From: Oceanococcus sp. HetDA_MAG_MS8
GTDB lineage: Bacteria; Pseudomonadota; Gammaproteobacteria; Nevskiales; Oceanococcaceae
Length of the DNA: 64,000 nucleotides
Direction of reading: 5' to 3'
NCBI GenBank assembly: GCA_019192445.1
Contig: JAHCMK010000010.1
Location: 33,653 to 97,652, forward strand
The notes under the pieces are model-generated. The model saw only the letters and a program-made list of their open reading frames with translations. It was not told the DNA's origin and ran no database searches. The translations under genes and the position numbers were made by a program. Below are positions 19,827-31,350 of the stretch, in pieces; the first letter of the stretch is position 1; each line of letters starts with the position of its first letter.

Positions 19827-22800
19827 TTAAAAGCTGGACCAGGAGTCGGGGTTAACGGCTTGCTGCTGAGCACCATGGCCATTACCGCTTTTTTGAGCCT
19901 GCTTGCCCTGCATTGCGGCGGGAACATTGGACATGGAACCGGCATCAACCAAGGGCTGTGAATCCGGAACCTTGGTGACCGCCACACGTCCTTTGCTATC
20001 CCGCTTGAGCTTGAAGGCCGCGACCGAATCGGCCAGCCCCGTAGCCTGCTCAGCCAGCATCTGAGCCGAGGCCGTGGCTTCTTCCACCAGAGCCGCGTTT
20101 TGCTGGGTGACTTCGTCCATGGAGTTAATGGACTGGTTCACCTGCTCGATACCGGAGGTCTGCTCTTGGGAAGCTGCAGAGATCTCGCCCATGATGTCGG
20201 TCACGCGTTTCACGCTTTGGACAATCTCGTCCATGGTCTTACCGGCTTTTTCCACGAGTTTGGAACCGGCATCCACCTTCTCTACGGAGTTGCCAATGAG
20301 CTGTTTGATCTCTTTGGCAGCGCCCGCGGAGCGTTGGGCCAGGGACCGCACTTCCGAGGCTACCACCGCAAAGCCGCGACCCTGCTCGCCCGCTCTGGCG
20401 GCTTCCACCGCCGCGTTCAGCGCCAAAATGTTGGTCTGGAAGGCAATGGCATCGATGACGCTGATGATATCGACGATCTTGCGCGAGGACTCGTTGATCT
20501 CAGACATGGTCTTGACCACATTGCCCACAACCTCACCACCTTCGCTGGCCACCCCGGCGGCGCCTTGAGCAAGCTGATCAGCCTGCATGGCGTTTTCGGT
20601 GTTCTGACGCACTGTTGCAATCAGCTCTTCCATGGAAGAGGCCGTTTCTTCTAGCGACTGCGATTGCTGCTCGGTGCGGCGGGATAGATCGGCGTTGCCA
20701 TCGGCGATTTCTTTGGAGGCGTTGGTGATGGTCTCCGTCGCGGTTTGGATCCGCTGCACGATATCGGCCAACTGCTCAGAGCAACTGTTGGTGTCGTCCT
20801 TGAGCTTATTGAAGATACCGCCGTAGCTACCATCTACCGACTGGCTCAAATCACCATCAGCGATCGCGGCTAGTACACCAGCGACTTTGTTAATGACCTC
20901 GTTCAACACCGCCACAGTGCTGTTCACGCTGTCTTTGAGGTCGCCCAAGTCACCGTTGTAGTCGGTTTCGATGCGCTCACTCAGATCCCCGGCCGAGAGT
21001 GCCGAAAGCACCCGACCCGTTTCTTGAATCGGCTGAATCACCGAATCCAGCGTATCGTTCACACCCTGCACAATGGCCCGGAACTTCCCTTGATGCTTGT
21101 TCGCATCGGCGCGGGTATCCAGGGCCCCGGCGACGGCTGCCTCGGAGAGCATGTTGGCATCGTCAATGAGCTTGTTGACAGCATCAATACAGGTATTGAG
21201 GTTGTCTTTAATGGTGTTGAAGTCGCCGTTATAGTTATCGGTGATGGGCTTGGGAATATCCCCCTTGGAGATGCGATCCACATACTCAGCCGCCACGTTC
21301 AAGGGGCCAATCACCGCATCCAGGGTGTCGTTCACCCCTTCCACAATCGCCCGGAAGCTACCCTCATGCTTGTCCGCATCGGCCCGGGTATCCAGGGCCC
21401 CCGCCACGGCTGCTTCTGAGAGCAGATTGGCGTCATCAATCATCTTGTTCACCGCATCAATGGCGCGGTTCAAGTTATTCTTGATGGTGTTGAAGTCACC
21501 GTTGTAGTTATCGGTAATCGGCTCGGGGATGTCGCCCTTGGAGATGCGGTCCACGTATTCAGCAGCCACGTTCAGGGGCCCAATCACCGCATCCAGAGTG
21601 TCGTTCACCCCTTCGACAATCGCCCGGAATTTGCCCTGATGCTTGGTAGCATCAGCCCGGGTATCCAGGGCACCGGCGACAGCTGCTTCTGAGAGCATAT
21701 TGGCGTCATCAATCATCTTGTTCACTGCATCAATACAGGTATTGAGGTTGTTCTTGATGTTGTTGAAATCGCCGTTGTATTCGTCGGTGATCGGCTCAGG
21801 GATGTCACCATTAGAGATGCGGTCCACGTATTCAGCGGCCACGTTCAAGGGCCCAATCACCGCATCCAGGGTGTCGTTCACCCCTTCCACAATCGCCCGG
21901 AACTTACCTTGGTGTTTGCTGGCATCTGCCCGCGTATCCAGAGCCCCGGCGACCGCCGCCTCGGAGAGCATATTGGCGTCATCAATCATCTTGTTCACCG
22001 CATCGATAGCACGGTTCAAGTTGTTTTTGATGTTGTTGAAATCGCCGTTGTAGTTGTCGGTAATGGGCTCGGGGATGTCCCCGTTAGAAATCCGATCCAC
22101 ATATTCGGCCGCCACGTTTAAAGGCCCAATCACCGCATCCAGGGTGTCGTTCACCCCTTCCACAATGGCCCGGAATTTCCCAGAATGCTTATCCGCATCG
22201 GCCCGGGTATCCAACGCTCCGGCGACCGCAGCCTCGGAGAGCATGTTGGCATCATCAATCATCTTGTTGACCGCATCAATACAGGTATTGAGGTTGTCTT
22301 TGATGGTGTTGAAGTCGCCGCTGTAGTGGTCGGTAATCGGCTCCGGAATATCGCCCTTGGAGATGCGATCCACATATTCGGCGGCCACGTTCAGCGGCCC
22401 AATCACCGCATCCAGGGTGTCGTTCACCCCTTCCACAATCGCCCGGAATTTGCCTTCGTGTTTGGTCGCATCGGCGCGGGTGTCTAGTTCACCTGCCACC
22501 GCCGCCTCGGAGAGTTTATTCGCGTCATCAATCATCTTGTTGACCGCATCAATACAGGTATTGAGGTTGTCCTTGATGGTGTTGAAGTCGCCGTTGTACT
22601 CATCCGTAATCGGCTCGGGGATATCCCCTTTAGAGATCCGGTCCACGTATTCCGCGGCCACATTCAGCGGCCCAATCACCGCATCCAGAGTATCGTTCAC
22701 CCCTTCCACAATCGCCCGGAACTTGCCTTCGTGTTTATCGGCATCTGCCCGCGTATCCAGAGCTCCGGCCACCGCCGCTTCGGAGAGCATATTGGCGTCA

Positions 22801-25028
22801 TCAATCATCTTGTTCACCGCGTCGATGGCGCGGTTCAAGTTGTTCTTGATGTTGTTGAAGTCGCCGTTGTAGTTGTCGGTAATGGGCTCAGGGATATCAC
22901 CCTTGGAAATACGGTCCACATACTCAGCCGCAACGTTCAGCGGCCCAATCACCGCATCCAAAGTCCCATTCACACCCTCAACAATGGCCCGGAACTTCCC
23001 GGAGTGCTTAGTAGCGTCTGCGCGAGTATCCAGGGCACCTGCAACGGCTGCCTCGGAGAGCATGTTGGCGTCGTCAATCATCTTGTTGACCGCATCAATA
23101 CAGGTATTGAGGTTGTCCTTGATGGTGTTGAAGTCGCCGCTGTACTCATCGGTGATGGGCTCGGGAATATCGCCCTTGGAAATACGATCCACATAGTCGG
23201 CGGCCACATTCAAGGGACCAATCACCGCATCTAGGGTGTTGTTCACCCCTTCCACAATGGCCCGGAACTTCCCGGAATGCTTGTCGGCATCGGCCCGGGT
23301 ATCCAACTCACCGGCCACAGCCGCTCTGGAGAGCTTATTGGCGTCGTCAATCATCTTGTTGACCGCATCAATACAAGTATTGAGGTTGTCTTTGATGGTG
23401 TTGAAATCGCCGTTGTATTCGTCGGTGATGGGCTCGGGGATATCCCCTTTGGAGATCCGGTCCACGTATTCGGCGGCCACGTTCAGCGGCCCAATCACCG
23501 CATCCAAGGTGTCGTTCACCCCTTCGACAATGGCCCGGAACTTCCCTTCATGTTTATCGGCATCGGCGCGGGTATCCAGGGCACCGGCGACTGCAGCCCT
23601 GGACAGCATATTGGCGTCATCAATCATCTTGTTCACCGCGTCAATGGCGCGGTTCAAGTTTGTCTTGATGGTATTGAAGTCGCCGTTGTAGTCATCGGTG
23701 ATGGGTTCAGGAATATCGCCTTTGGAGATCCGGTCCACATACTCGGCAGCCACGTTCAAGGGACCGATCACCGCATCCAGGGTGTCGTTCACCCCTTCGA
23801 CAATGGCCCGGAACTTCCCTTCATGCTTGTCGGCATCAGCGCGAGTATCTAGCTCACCGGCAACGGCAGCCCGCGACAACATATTGGCGTCATCAATCAT
23901 CTTGTTCACCGCGTTAATGGCGCGGTTCAAGTTGGTCTTGATGGTATTGAAGTCGCCGTTGTAGTCATCGGTGATGGGCTCAGGAATGTCGCCCTTGGAA
24001 ATCCGATCCACATACTCAGCCGCCACATTCAGCGGGCCAATCACCGCATCCAGGGTGTCATTTACACCCTGAACAATGCGCCGGTAATCCCCTTTATGCC
24101 GAGAGGGATCGGCACGGGTGGCAAGCTCGCCCGCCACTGCGGCACGCGACAACCGCCCGGCGTCGTCGATGAGAAGATTAATGGATTCAATACAGGTATT
24201 CAGGTTCTCCTTGATGGTATTGAACTCACCCTTGTATTCATCCGTAATGGGCTCTGGAATGTTCCCGCTGGAGATTTTGTCCACGTAATCTGCGGCCACT
24301 CGCAGCGGCCGCACCATGGCATCCACAACGGTGTTGACCTCCGCACCCACCTTGGCAACAAAGCCATCGCTGTTGTCGATCACACAGCGCGCGTCAAGAT
24401 CACCATCCCCCACAGCAACAGCCAGATCCGCCAGTGTGCGCAGAGCCTTAGCCTCGTGGGTGACGTCCATCCATTCAACGACAAAGCCCAGACGATGACC
24501 ACCGTCATCTTCCACAGGGTTCACGATCAATCTAAAAACGCGATCGCCCAGGGTTAGCTGAACCACATGTGTGCCTTCCATGTCTCTGAGCACCTTTGCC
24601 TGATGCGCAGGGTTCTTATGGAAGTTATCGATGCTACGCCCTTGGACGTTATCTGTAGAAAACTCGGGAAGGTCCTTTTTAATATCGGCTTCGCAAATAC
24701 GCAGCATCTCCTCCATCGCAGGATTGAGGAACATGATCTCGCGATCGGCGTTAGCGAACATGACCTGCTGGTTCAGCGAATCGAGCATATGCTTCATGCC
24801 AGACATTTCCCGAACCTTTGCCTCAGCCTCACTGCAGGTCTGCTGCATCTCCTCTTGTTTTTGCTGAAGCCCGCTACTTAAGGACTCCAAAGCGGCAAAC
24901 ATCCCCGCGCCCGGGCCTTGCTTGTATCTGGGGTCCACAGACACAGTGTCGCCGTTCGCTAAGCTGGCGAGATACTGCTCGGCAGCTGCCATACGCTCTT
25001 TGACTTGATTCGGAACAAAATTAAACAT
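19827..25028 (-). CDS. Giant soluble methyl-accepting chemotaxis protein with Aer2-type PAS and poly-HAMP array
   Basis: 1733 residues, three times the usual receptor size, with no membrane segment. An N-terminal helix is followed by one PAS domain (about 75-195) with the Aer2 haem-site pattern (His137, His142, Trp186). A degenerate HAMP region follows (about 200-292). Next come eleven tandem 91-residue units (293-1293), a partial twelfth (1294-1339), two further HAMP-like stretches (about 1340-1410) and the kinase-control hairpin, whose tip is [19 protein letters not shown]. The final residues DSWSSF give a W-x-x-F tail of the CheR-docking type. GGAG lies before the ATG. It is the last gene of the second chemosensory operon and probably senses O2 or another haem ligand; that is inferred from family. 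Confidence 0.93.
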   Translation of the reverse strand: MFNFVPNQVKERMAAAEQYLASLANGDTVSVDPRYKQGPGAGMFAALESLSSGLQQKQEEMQQTCSEAEAKVREMSGMKHMLDSLNQQVMFANADREIMFLNPAMEEMLRICEADIKKDLPEFSTDNVQGRSIDNFHKNPAHQAKVLRDMEGTHVVQLTLGDRVFRLIVNPVEDDGGHRLGFVVEWMDVTHEAKALRTLADLAVAVGDGDLDARCVIDNSDGFVAKVGAEVNTVVDAMVRPLRVAADYVDKISSGNIPEPITDEYKGEFNTIKENLNTCIESINLLIDDAGRLSRAAVAGELATRADPSRHKGDYRRIVQGVNDTLDAVIGPLNVAAEYVDRISKGDIPEPITDDYNGDFNTIKTNLNRAINAVNKMIDDANMLSRAAVAGELDTRADADKHEGKFRAIVEGVNDTLDAVIGPLNVAAEYVDRISKGDIPEPITDDYNGDFNTIKTNLNRAIDAVNKMIDDANMLSRAAVAGALDTRADADKHEGKFRAIVEGVNDTLDAVIGPLNVAAEYVDRISKGDIPEPITDEYNGDFNTIKDNLNTCIDAVNKMIDDANKLSRAAVAGELDTRADADKHSGKFRAIVEGVNNTLDAVIGPLNVAADYVDRISKGDIPEPITDEYSGDFNTIKDNLNTCIDAVNKMIDDANMLSEAAVAGALDTRADATKHSGKFRAIVEGVNGTLDAVIGPLNVAAEYVDRISKGDIPEPITDNYNGDFNNIKNNLNRAIDAVNKMIDDANMLSEAAVAGALDTRADADKHEGKFRAIVEGVNDTLDAVIGPLNVAAEYVDRISKGDIPEPITDEYNGDFNTIKDNLNTCIDAVNKMIDDANKLSEAAVAGELDTRADATKHEGKFRAIVEGVNDTLDAVIGPLNVAAEYVDRISKGDIPEPITDHYSGDFNTIKDNLNTCIDAVNKMIDDANMLSEAAVAGALDTRADADKHSGKFRAIVEGVNDTLDAVIGPLNVAAEYVDRISNGDIPEPITDNYNGDFNNIKNNLNRAIDAVNKMIDDANMLSEAAVAGALDTRADASKHQGKFRAIVEGVNDTLDAVIGPLNVAAEYVDRISNGDIPEPITDEYNGDFNNIKNNLNTCIDAVNKMIDDANMLSEAAVAGALDTRADATKHQGKFRAIVEGVNDTLDAVIGPLNVAAEYVDRISKGDIPEPITDNYNGDFNTIKNNLNRAIDAVNKMIDDANLLSEAAVAGALDTRADADKHEGSFRAIVEGVNDTLDAVIGPLNVAAEYVDRISKGDIPKPITDNYNGDFNTIKDNLNTCIDAVNKLIDDANMLSEAAVAGALDTRADANKHQGKFRAIVQGVNDTLDSVIQPIQETGRVLSALSAGDLSERIETDYNGDLGDLKDSVNSTVAVLNEVINKVAGVLAAIADGDLSQSVDGSYGGIFNKLKDDTNSCSEQLADIVQRIQTATETITNASKEIADGNADLSRRTEQQSQSLEETASSMEELIATVRQNTENAMQADQLAQGAAGVASEGGEVVGNVVKTMSEINESSRKIVDIISVIDAIAFQTNILALNAAVEAARAGEQGRGFAVVASEVRSLAQRSAGAAKEIKQLIGNSVEKVDAGSKLVEKAGKTMDEIVQSVKRVTDIMGEISAASQEQTSGIEQVNQSINSMDEVTQQNAALVEEATASAQMLAEQATGLADSVAAFKLKRDSKGRVAVTKVPDSQPLVDAGSMSNVPAAMQGKQAQKSGNGHGAQQQAVNPDSWSSF
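21150..24152 (-). repeat. Eleven tandem 273-bp coding repeats (HAMP pairs)
   Basis: Exactly eleven units of 273 bases (91 codons) with no insertion or deletion, lying inside the giant receptor gene. Each unit reads as a divergent HAMP (GxLDTRAD...[10 protein letters not shown]) followed by a canonical HAMP ([19 protein letters not shown]...NLN). The units differ at few positions. Units 3-4-5 and 6-7-8 share the same sequence of variants ([33 protein letters not shown]), indicating an 819-bp higher-order duplication. The repeat is translated in one frame throughout and is a protein repeat, not an intergenic element. Confidence 0.95.
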
Positions 25029-25149
25029 GGGTTACTCCACGGTGTCCGAGGCTTCAGGGGCGAAGCAAAGGGGGGTACTTAAAGGAAGGATCATCATTGG
25101 CGCGCCAAGGTGCATAAGCACTGGGGGGATTGGCCGGCCGCTACAGTCA

Positions 25150-26343
25150 TCAAAAAAGTTCTACGCCGCCGGTATTCAGGGTTTCCTGCTGGGCTGGCTT
25201 GTGCGGCGGCGCCTTCCAGGCATCCTGCCGCTCACGAAAACGGGCATCGGCAGTGTTCACCGCCTCGGCAGCGTTTGGTGGACGTGGGCGCATCAATGCC
25301 GTGGCTAAGGCCCCTTGCAGCTCCACCATTTCTGAGTGGATATCTTCGATGCGCTGCACATGACCTTCAGTGGCGCCTACAACCTGCGTGCTGATATCCC
25401 CAAACTGCAAGCTACGCACAGCCTCCTGGGTAGCCTGGCTAATTCTTTGTCCGCATGCGGACACGTTTTCGATACTTTGCTCTAGTGCACGCTGTAACTG
25501 TTCAGCCTGCCCTACTAAACCAGAAGCCTTGCTCTCGGCATCGTGGCAAGCATCCTGTCCACGAGTAGCCATCTCTTTGACGGTGCTACGCACCGTAGAC
25601 ATGGCCTCGCGCGATTCATGAATACGCTTACGAATCTGGTTATTAAAAGAGCCGGAGCGCTCGGATAGCGTCCGAACCTCTTCCGCAACGACCGCAAATC
25701 CGCGCCCAGCCTCACCAGCGCGGGCTGCCTCAATTGCGGCATTCAATGCCAGCAGGTTGGTTTGATCCGCGATGGACTCCACATCTTCAAGCAGGGCAAA
25801 AATCGCGTCCAAATGCTCAGCCATGGAATCGATATGCCCTACCGTGAGGGTGGAGTTCTGACTTTCCTCCGCAAGCACGCCCACCAAAGTTTTCATCATA
25901 TCGCTGGCGCTATGCGCAAAAGCGGCAACGTCTACCGATTGCTGCGCACCACCTCCGCCAACAATGGAGCGTACGGCTTGCTCCTGGTCTGCGGACTGTT
26001 TTTGGATATCGTCGAAGCTGGCAGTGAGTGTATCAACGGCATCTGCAACCAAGGTGCGCAGGCGGCTTAGATCTGCACGTAGCCCACCCAGCTCACCAGA
26101 GGCCTGCTCACGCCACTGCGCTACTAACTTTTCGCAACGGGCTCGCTCGGATACATCTCTATCAGGAGTATCTAAGATCAGCGAGCCTTGCTGAAGACGA
26201 AAGAACAACCAGGCCCAGCTCGCGCCCACTGCCACCATTGCCCCCCAGCTTAGAGCTCCAGTCTGACCAGCCAGGCACACCCCAAACAAGGCGAGCGTAC
26301 TGACAACAGCTGGCAAAAGCGCTTTAGTCGCGTTCACATTCAT
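25150..26343 (-). CDS. Short membrane-anchored methyl-accepting chemotaxis-like protein
   Basis: 397 residues from the ATG at 26341-26343, which has AAGGA 7 bases upstream. Two close hydrophobic segments (about residues 8-50) form a hairpin anchor with hardly any periplasmic loop. The cytoplasmic part is helical and holds the receptor tip ([19 protein letters not shown]) and [17 protein letters not shown]. There is no PAS, HAMP or periplasmic sensor domain. The C-terminus ends GGVELF, echoing the GGDIELF end of CheD from the same operon. It may be a structural or adaptor receptor in a mixed array; that role is inferred. Confidence 0.8.
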   Translation of the reverse strand: MNVNATKALLPAVVSTLALFGVCLAGQTGALSWGAMVAVGASWAWLFFRLQQGSLILDTPDRDVSERARCEKLVAQWREQASGELGGLRADLSRLRTLVADAVDTLTASFDDIQKQSADQEQAVRSIVGGGGAQQSVDVAAFAHSASDMMKTLVGVLAEESQNSTLTVGHIDSMAEHLDAIFALLEDVESIADQTNLLALNAAIEAARAGEAGRGFAVVAEEVRTLSERSGSFNNQIRKRIHESREAMSTVRSTVKEMATRGQDACHDAESKASGLVGQAEQLQRALEQSIENVSACGQRISQATQEAVRSLQFGDISTQVVGATEGHVQRIEDIHSEMVELQGALATALMRPRPPNAAEAVNTADARFRERQDAWKAPPHKPAQQETLNTGGVELF

Positions 26344-26416
26344 CAGCTTTTCCTTTTCGGGAAACGAACCGAGGTACTGGCATGTGCCCAAACCTCAGAG
26401 TTGTTATGAGATGTTT

Positions 26417-27463
26417 TCATCGGTTCTTACCCACCCAATCAACGATGGCTTGTGGAACGTCGTGCAGATTCAAGATGCGTTCCGCGGCGTCTAGTTTTGC
26501 CGCCGCACCCGGCATTCCCCAGACCACGCTGGATGCCTCGTCCTGAATCATGGTGTGGGCACCGGCCTGCTTCATCCGAAGCATGCCTCTCGCTCCATCC
26601 TCGCCCATGCCCGTCAGCAAGACGCCGCAAGCGTTTTTGCCGCAAGCGGTGACCACAGAATCAAACATCACGTCTACCGAAGGGCGATGACGGTTTACTG
26701 GCGGGGCCCCGGAGAGCCGACATAACCAGCGGGCCCCACTCTTCACAATTTCTAGGTGTTGGTCTCCCGGCGCGATATACACGTGGCCCGGCAGGATCTG
26801 CTGGTTGTCTTCGGCTTGCACTACAGACATAGCACTGGCTCGGTCCACGCGCTCGGCAAAGGGCCTGGAGAAACTAGCGGGAATATGCTGGGTCACCACC
26901 ACTGCGGGGGCATCGGCCGGAAGTGCAGAAATGACTTCACGTAGGGCTTCCGTCCCGCCAGTTGAGGCCCCCATCGCCACCAATTTATAGGTGGTGCTGT
27001 AACCCAGCTGCGGTGCAGCTTGCTTGGAGGCCCCTTTTGCGATGCCCGGTTTGAGGGGTTGCAGCCTGGCTTTTGCAGCCACCCGAATTTTGGCTTCCAG
27101 CTCAGCGGCATGTTCACGCAGGCCTTCGGCCAAACCCAAGGCCGGCTTCGACACAAAATCGACAGCGCCCAGCTCCAATGCGCGTAGGGTTACATCTGCG
27201 CCCTTGACCGTGAGCGATGACACCATCACCACAGGCGTTGGGCGCAGGCGCATCAGATTTTCAAGAAAGACTAGACCGTCCATCCGCGGCATCTCGACGT
27301 CTAAAGTGACGACGTCCGGAGAATGCTGCTTGATCATGTCTCGCGCCACATAGGGGTCCTGGGCGGTGCCTACGACCTCGAAATCATCAACGCTGTTCAG
27401 AATGTCCTTCAGAACATGTCTGGCCAGAGCCGAGTCATCCACTACCAGAATCCGTACAGGCAT
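26417..27463 (-). CDS. cheB: Chemotaxis response regulator protein-glutamate methylesterase
   Basis: 348 residues. The N-terminal receiver has its phospho-acceptor at Asp55 ([11 protein letters not shown]) and acidic pocket at Asp9-Asp10. The C-terminal esterase domain shows Ser167 in [11 protein letters not shown], His193 in TQHIPASF, and the third catalytic Asp in [13 protein letters not shown]. It demethylates and deamidates receptors when phosphorylated by CheA. It lies downstream of a soluble receptor, with a 127-base gap, and is followed by two more receptors. It is the only cheB in the window and is grouped with cheR and cheD. Confidence 0.96.
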   Translation of the reverse strand: MPVRILVVDDSALARHVLKDILNSVDDFEVVGTAQDPYVARDMIKQHSPDVVTLDVEMPRMDGLVFLENLMRLRPTPVVMVSSLTVKGADVTLRALELGAVDFVSKPALGLAEGLREHAAELEAKIRVAAKARLQPLKPGIAKGASKQAAPQLGYSTTYKLVAMGASTGGTEALREVISALPADAPAVVVTQHIPASFSRPFAERVDRASAMSVVQAEDNQQILPGHVYIAPGDQHLEIVKSGARWLCRLSGAPPVNRHRPSVDVMFDSVVTACGKNACGVLLTGMGEDGARGMLRMKQAGAHTMIQDEASSVVWGMPGAAAKLDAAERILNLHDVPQAIVDWVGKNR

Positions 27464-27590
27464 TAGGTCACCTCATTCCAAACAATCGCGTTTGCAGACG
27501 CTGTTTCGGTGCAGCTTTGGTGCCACGGTGTCAAGCAATCGGCATCGCCAATTCCCGCACCCGGACATGTGTCATTACCCCAGCCGCGGG

Positions 27591-30491
27591 CTATTGCATG
27601 GGTCTGGCTGCGGGAGATGCCCGGTGTTGCTGTGGTGGCTGAACCTTGTTTGAAACGGAGCTGCTGTGGCTCACTTGGGCACCAGCGGCCGATGCAACCC
27701 CAGGCGGGTGCGCAGTGCGAACTCCATGTCCTGCTCCGGGCTGGGGCTCTAGCCGAAAGTTCTGCACCAGCCCCACCAAACCATGGGCTTCCTGGCGCAT
27801 GGCTTGGGCGTTATTTGAGGACTCTTCCACCATCGCCGAGTTTTGCTGAGTCACCTGATCCAGCTCGGAAATGGTCTGATTCACCTGGGCGATTCCCTGA
27901 CTCTGCTCCTGACTGGCCTGTGCAATCTGGGCAATGATGTCGGTGACCTGGTTCACACTGCTCACAATGTCGGTCATTGTTTTACCAGCATCGTCGACCA
28001 GCTCTGCACCCGTTTTCACTCGAGTGACACTGTCAGAAATCAGTGACGTGATTTCCTTGGCCGCCTCAGCACTGCGCTGAGCCAAAGACCGCACCTCAGA
28101 GGCAACCACAGCGAAGCCGCGACCCTGTTCACCAGCTCGGGCTGCTTCAACAGCCGCATTCAGAGCCAGGATATTGGTTTGGAAAGCGATCTCATCAATC
28201 ACTGTGATGATGTCAGCAATTTTTTTACTGGCCTGACTAATCGAAGACATGGTCTCAACCACCTTCTGCACCACGGCCCCACCTTTGCCAGCAACATCCG
28301 AAGCACCAATGGCCAACTTGTTGGCGTTCTCCGCACTGCTGGCGTTTTGGTCCACTGTGCGCGTGAGCTGCTCAATGGAGGATGCCGTTTCTTCGAGATT
28401 AGCGGCTTGCTGCTCGGTTCGCCGCGACAGGTCATCGTTGCTTCCCGCAATTTCGTTGGAGGATTGGCTGATGGTCCCCGCTGCACGCTGAATCTGTTTC
28501 ACCAGGTCGGTGAGGTTATCGATAGTAGTGTCGGCCTCGCTACGTAGGCGTGCAAACACGCCGGCGCCCTGAATATTGACGCGCGAGGAGAGATCTCCTT
28601 CGGCGAGATTGGCCATGAAACGCTGAATTTCCGAGAAGGCATTTTCATTCACGGCTAACAGCTGATTCAGGCCCTCAGCCAGGGCGGCCAGGAAGCCTTC
28701 CTTATTGGCTGTATTCAAGCGCTGTGAGTAGTCTCCATCCACAGCGGCTTGAACGATATTCTTCACCTCGTTCTCAACAGCCAACTCAGCCGTTTGGTCC
28801 TGCCATTCCACCACTGTTGCGAGTCGCTCACCAGCATCATCAATCACAGGACTGGCAATCAACCCAAAGGTGCGACCACCGAGGCGAATGGTGGTGTGAT
28901 GCGGCTGCTCCAAGTGACGGAGCATGTTCATTTGATGGTCTGGGTTTTTGTGAAAGGCATCAATGCAGGTGCCAATCAAGCCCTCTACGCGAAAAGAGCT
29001 CAGCTCCTTGCCGATATCCGACTCAGCAGTACTAAGCATCTGCCGTACGGATGTGTTCAAGTACGTAATGCGACGGTCGTTGTCGGCAATCATCACGTTC
29101 GCAGTGACATTATCCAAGGCATTGCGAATACGCAGATTTTCAGCCGCAATCTCTCTCTCGCGCGCCTCCCGCGCGGCAATCTCCGCCTGCATTTTAAGCT
29201 CGGCGGTGCGATCCCCCCATTCGACAACCGTACCCAAGCGTGTACCCGTTTCATCAAGGACCGGGCTCGCAATCAGGGCGAAAGTGCGTCCACCCAACTG
29301 AATCTCGGTGTGATGGGGCTTCTCCAAAAACTCCAACATGCTGGATTGGTGTTTGGGGTTCTTGTGGAAGCTGTCTATACAGGTGCCAACCAGCCCATCT
29401 ACTTTGAACCCCGGAAGGTCTTTGCGAATATCGGACTCAGCCTTGGCCAGCATGAGTCGCACCGCTTCATTCATGTAGGTGATGCGTCGCTCATTGTCCG
29501 CAATCATCACGTTGGCGGTGACGTTGTCTAAGGCACTACGAATGCGCTGGTTTTTCCCCGCAACCTCTAGCTCGCGCTCGCGCGTTTCACATAAGCCCTC
29601 GAGCAAATCGTTGAAACACTTTGCAAGGTCGACGGCCCCGCCTTCTTCAAGATCAACACTCACACGTTTATCAATATCGCGGCTGGTCGCAATCTCCTGG
29701 GCCTGAGCGATGGCATTCTTCATCGCTAATTCCTGCACTACCTGCGCAGTCACGTCGACTGCATATTTGACCACCTTGATGGGTTTTCCATCGGGATCAA
29801 AAATGGGGTTATAGGTCGCCTGAATCCAGATCTGACTCCCATCTTTGCGAATACGGCAATACCGGCCGGCATGGAATTGTCCACGTCCCAGCATGGCCCA
29901 GAACTCTCGATACTCTTTGGATTTAGCTGTGTTTTTGTCGACAAATAAGCGGTGATGCTGACCGACAATTTCATCCCGCGCATAGCCCACTGCCGCCAGG
30001 AAGTTGTCATTGGCGTCAAGAATGTTGCCTACCAAATCAAAGCTAATCACGGCTTGGCCGCGGTGAATAGCATCCACTTGGGCTTGATTGTCATGAACCC
30101 GCGACAGAGCCGGGGTGTTATCGACGGCGGTCATCAATAACTCATCGGAAGCCGCGTCGTCGTGTCCGGCTGAAGCCAGGGTGATGGTCCACCACCGCTG
30201 CTGTCGGGAGGCGTCAAAGACACGCAGCGCAAATGACTGGGGCTCGCCAGATTCGCGTAAAGCAGTCACGGATTCTTCGAGTTGGTGGTATTCCGCATCA
30301 CCAACGTTCAGCAATTGCGCCAGGCTTTTGCCGGCAGCGCGCTTGGCGTCGATCCCTAAAGATTTTGCCAAGGCCGGGCTGATCTCGACAATGTCACACT
30401 TTGCGCTGAGAACAGCGCTCGGAACGACTTCCCCCCAGAGCTGCCAGGGGTTACTCGCTTGTGGTGGCGCGTCAGTGGTCTCAATACTCAT
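27591..30491 (-). CDS. Soluble methyl-accepting chemotaxis protein with four PAS domains, two of Aer2 type
   Basis: 966 residues with no membrane segment. Domain order: an N-terminal divergent PAS (about 15-125), a PAS with the [18 protein letters not shown] end typical of Aer/BdlA receptors (about 140-250), and two Aer2-type PAS domains. The Aer2-type domains have His376, His381, Trp425 and His514, His519, Trp563. A HAMP-like region (about 575-665) and the signalling hairpin with [19 protein letters not shown] follow. GGAGG precedes the ATG. The C-terminus lacks a W-x-x-F tail. It lies between cheD and cheB. Confidence 0.93.
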   Translation of the reverse strand: MSIETTDAPPQASNPWQLWGEVVPSAVLSAKCDIVEISPALAKSLGIDAKRAAGKSLAQLLNVGDAEYHQLEESVTALRESGEPQSFALRVFDASRQQRWWTITLASAGHDDAASDELLMTAVDNTPALSRVHDNQAQVDAIHRGQAVISFDLVGNILDANDNFLAAVGYARDEIVGQHHRLFVDKNTAKSKEYREFWAMLGRGQFHAGRYCRIRKDGSQIWIQATYNPIFDPDGKPIKVVKYAVDVTAQVVQELAMKNAIAQAQEIATSRDIDKRVSVDLEEGGAVDLAKCFNDLLEGLCETRERELEVAGKNQRIRSALDNVTANVMIADNERRITYMNEAVRLMLAKAESDIRKDLPGFKVDGLVGTCIDSFHKNPKHQSSMLEFLEKPHHTEIQLGGRTFALIASPVLDETGTRLGTVVEWGDRTAELKMQAEIAAREAREREIAAENLRIRNALDNVTANVMIADNDRRITYLNTSVRQMLSTAESDIGKELSSFRVEGLIGTCIDAFHKNPDHQMNMLRHLEQPHHTTIRLGGRTFGLIASPVIDDAGERLATVVEWQDQTAELAVENEVKNIVQAAVDGDYSQRLNTANKEGFLAALAEGLNQLLAVNENAFSEIQRFMANLAEGDLSSRVNIQGAGVFARLRSEADTTIDNLTDLVKQIQRAAGTISQSSNEIAGSNDDLSRRTEQQAANLEETASSIEQLTRTVDQNASSAENANKLAIGASDVAGKGGAVVQKVVETMSSISQASKKIADIITVIDEIAFQTNILALNAAVEAARAGEQGRGFAVVASEVRSLAQRSAEAAKEITSLISDSVTRVKTGAELVDDAGKTMTDIVSSVNQVTDIIAQIAQASQEQSQGIAQVNQTISELDQVTQQNSAMVEESSNNAQAMRQEAHGLVGLVQNFRLEPQPGAGHGVRTAHPPGVASAAGAQVSHSSSVSNKVQPPQQHRASPAARPMQ

Positions 30492-30729
30492 GAGAGCACC
30501 TCCAACATACCCGGTGCCTGGAGGCAGCGAATCTCAGAGCCGAACAGCAGTTGACTAATCCGTGGGCAGTTGTGATGCACAGGTCTTCCTCCAACGCTTA
30601 AGGAGTTCATGAAAGGTCCACGCAGGCAAACCAAGGCTGCATCCCTGCATTCACATTGCATGCCGTGGGTGAGAGCTACTGGAGATTGGGGCAACCGAGC
30701 CATCTCAGTGGGCTCCTCCATGCACCGCT

Positions 30730-31350
30730 TCAGAAGAGCTCTATGTCTCCACCAGCTCGACTCATTCGGCTGGCCTGGGTGACATACTGCTCTTCCTCTC
30801 GGATACCGTTGTCTTCTGCGCCGCTGACATGGCGGACCAGCGCCTGTCCGGTTTTGGTGAAGAACAACACCCGCCGAGCTTTGTTGCCACGCAAATCCGA
30901 TCCTTGCAGAGCAAAGCCCTCCGCCTTTAAGTACGCCTCAATGAACTTGGCGTTGTCGGACCCGACATCCATGTGCGACATAGATTTGAGGACGCGGGCA
31001 GCACCGAATACCTTGGCAACAAGACGCTGTCGCTGCGCCCCTCGCTTGAGCAGCTCGTTGACGAGTAATTCCATGGCGTGCACGCCGTAACGGCCACCCC
31101 AATCACCCGAATCCCGCCCGGGCAATAAGAAATGGTTCATGCCCCCAATCTGAGCCACCGGGTCATATAAGCAAGCCGCAACGCAGGAGCCAAGCACAGT
31201 GCTCAGCACCAAGTCCTGATTACTTGCGCAATATTCACCGGGTAACAACCGAAGCAAATCCTTTTGAAACTCCCGATCAAAGGATAAGCTGGGCCTACTG
31301 CCAACCAATGATGACCCCGCGCGGTTAAACGCCGGTGGCTCTGCGGTCAC
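30730..31350 (-). CDS. cheD: Chemoreceptor glutamine deamidase CheD
   Basis: 206 residues. The catalytic triad pattern is present: Cys56 in LGSCVAACLYD, His73 in GGMNHFLLPG, and a downstream Thr/Ser in the usual place. The RYGVHAMELLVNELLKRGA helix is conserved. CheD deamidates receptor glutamines and in several species interacts with CheC; no cheC is present. The C-terminus ends GGDIELF. The start overlaps cheR by 4 bases. The 238 bases downstream before the next receptor gene contain no ORF I can support. Confidence 0.93.
   Translation of the reverse strand: MTAEPPAFNRAGSSLVGSRPSLSFDREFQKDLLRLLPGEYCASNQDLVLSTVLGSCVAACLYDPVAQIGGMNHFLLPGRDSGDWGGRYGVHAMELLVNELLKRGAQRQRLVAKVFGAARVLKSMSHMDVGSDNAKFIEAYLKAEGFALQGSDLRGNKARRVLFFTKTGQALVRHVSGAEDNGIREEEQYVTQASRMSRAGGDIELF

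Noticed and set aside
21024..23964. Many plus-strand open frames of 70-190 codons through the receptor array
   Set aside because: They are antisense shadows of the tandem 273-bp repeat, showing the same periodicity and no start or ribosome-binding support.
21150..24152. Possible CRISPR or intergenic satellite because of tandem repetition
   Set aside because: The unit is 273 bp, has no unique spacers, and is translated in one frame inside a receptor gene.
30488..30721. 77-codon minus-strand frame in the cheD-receptor gap
   Set aside because: No ribosome-binding site and no recognisable domain; it overlaps the receptor start.
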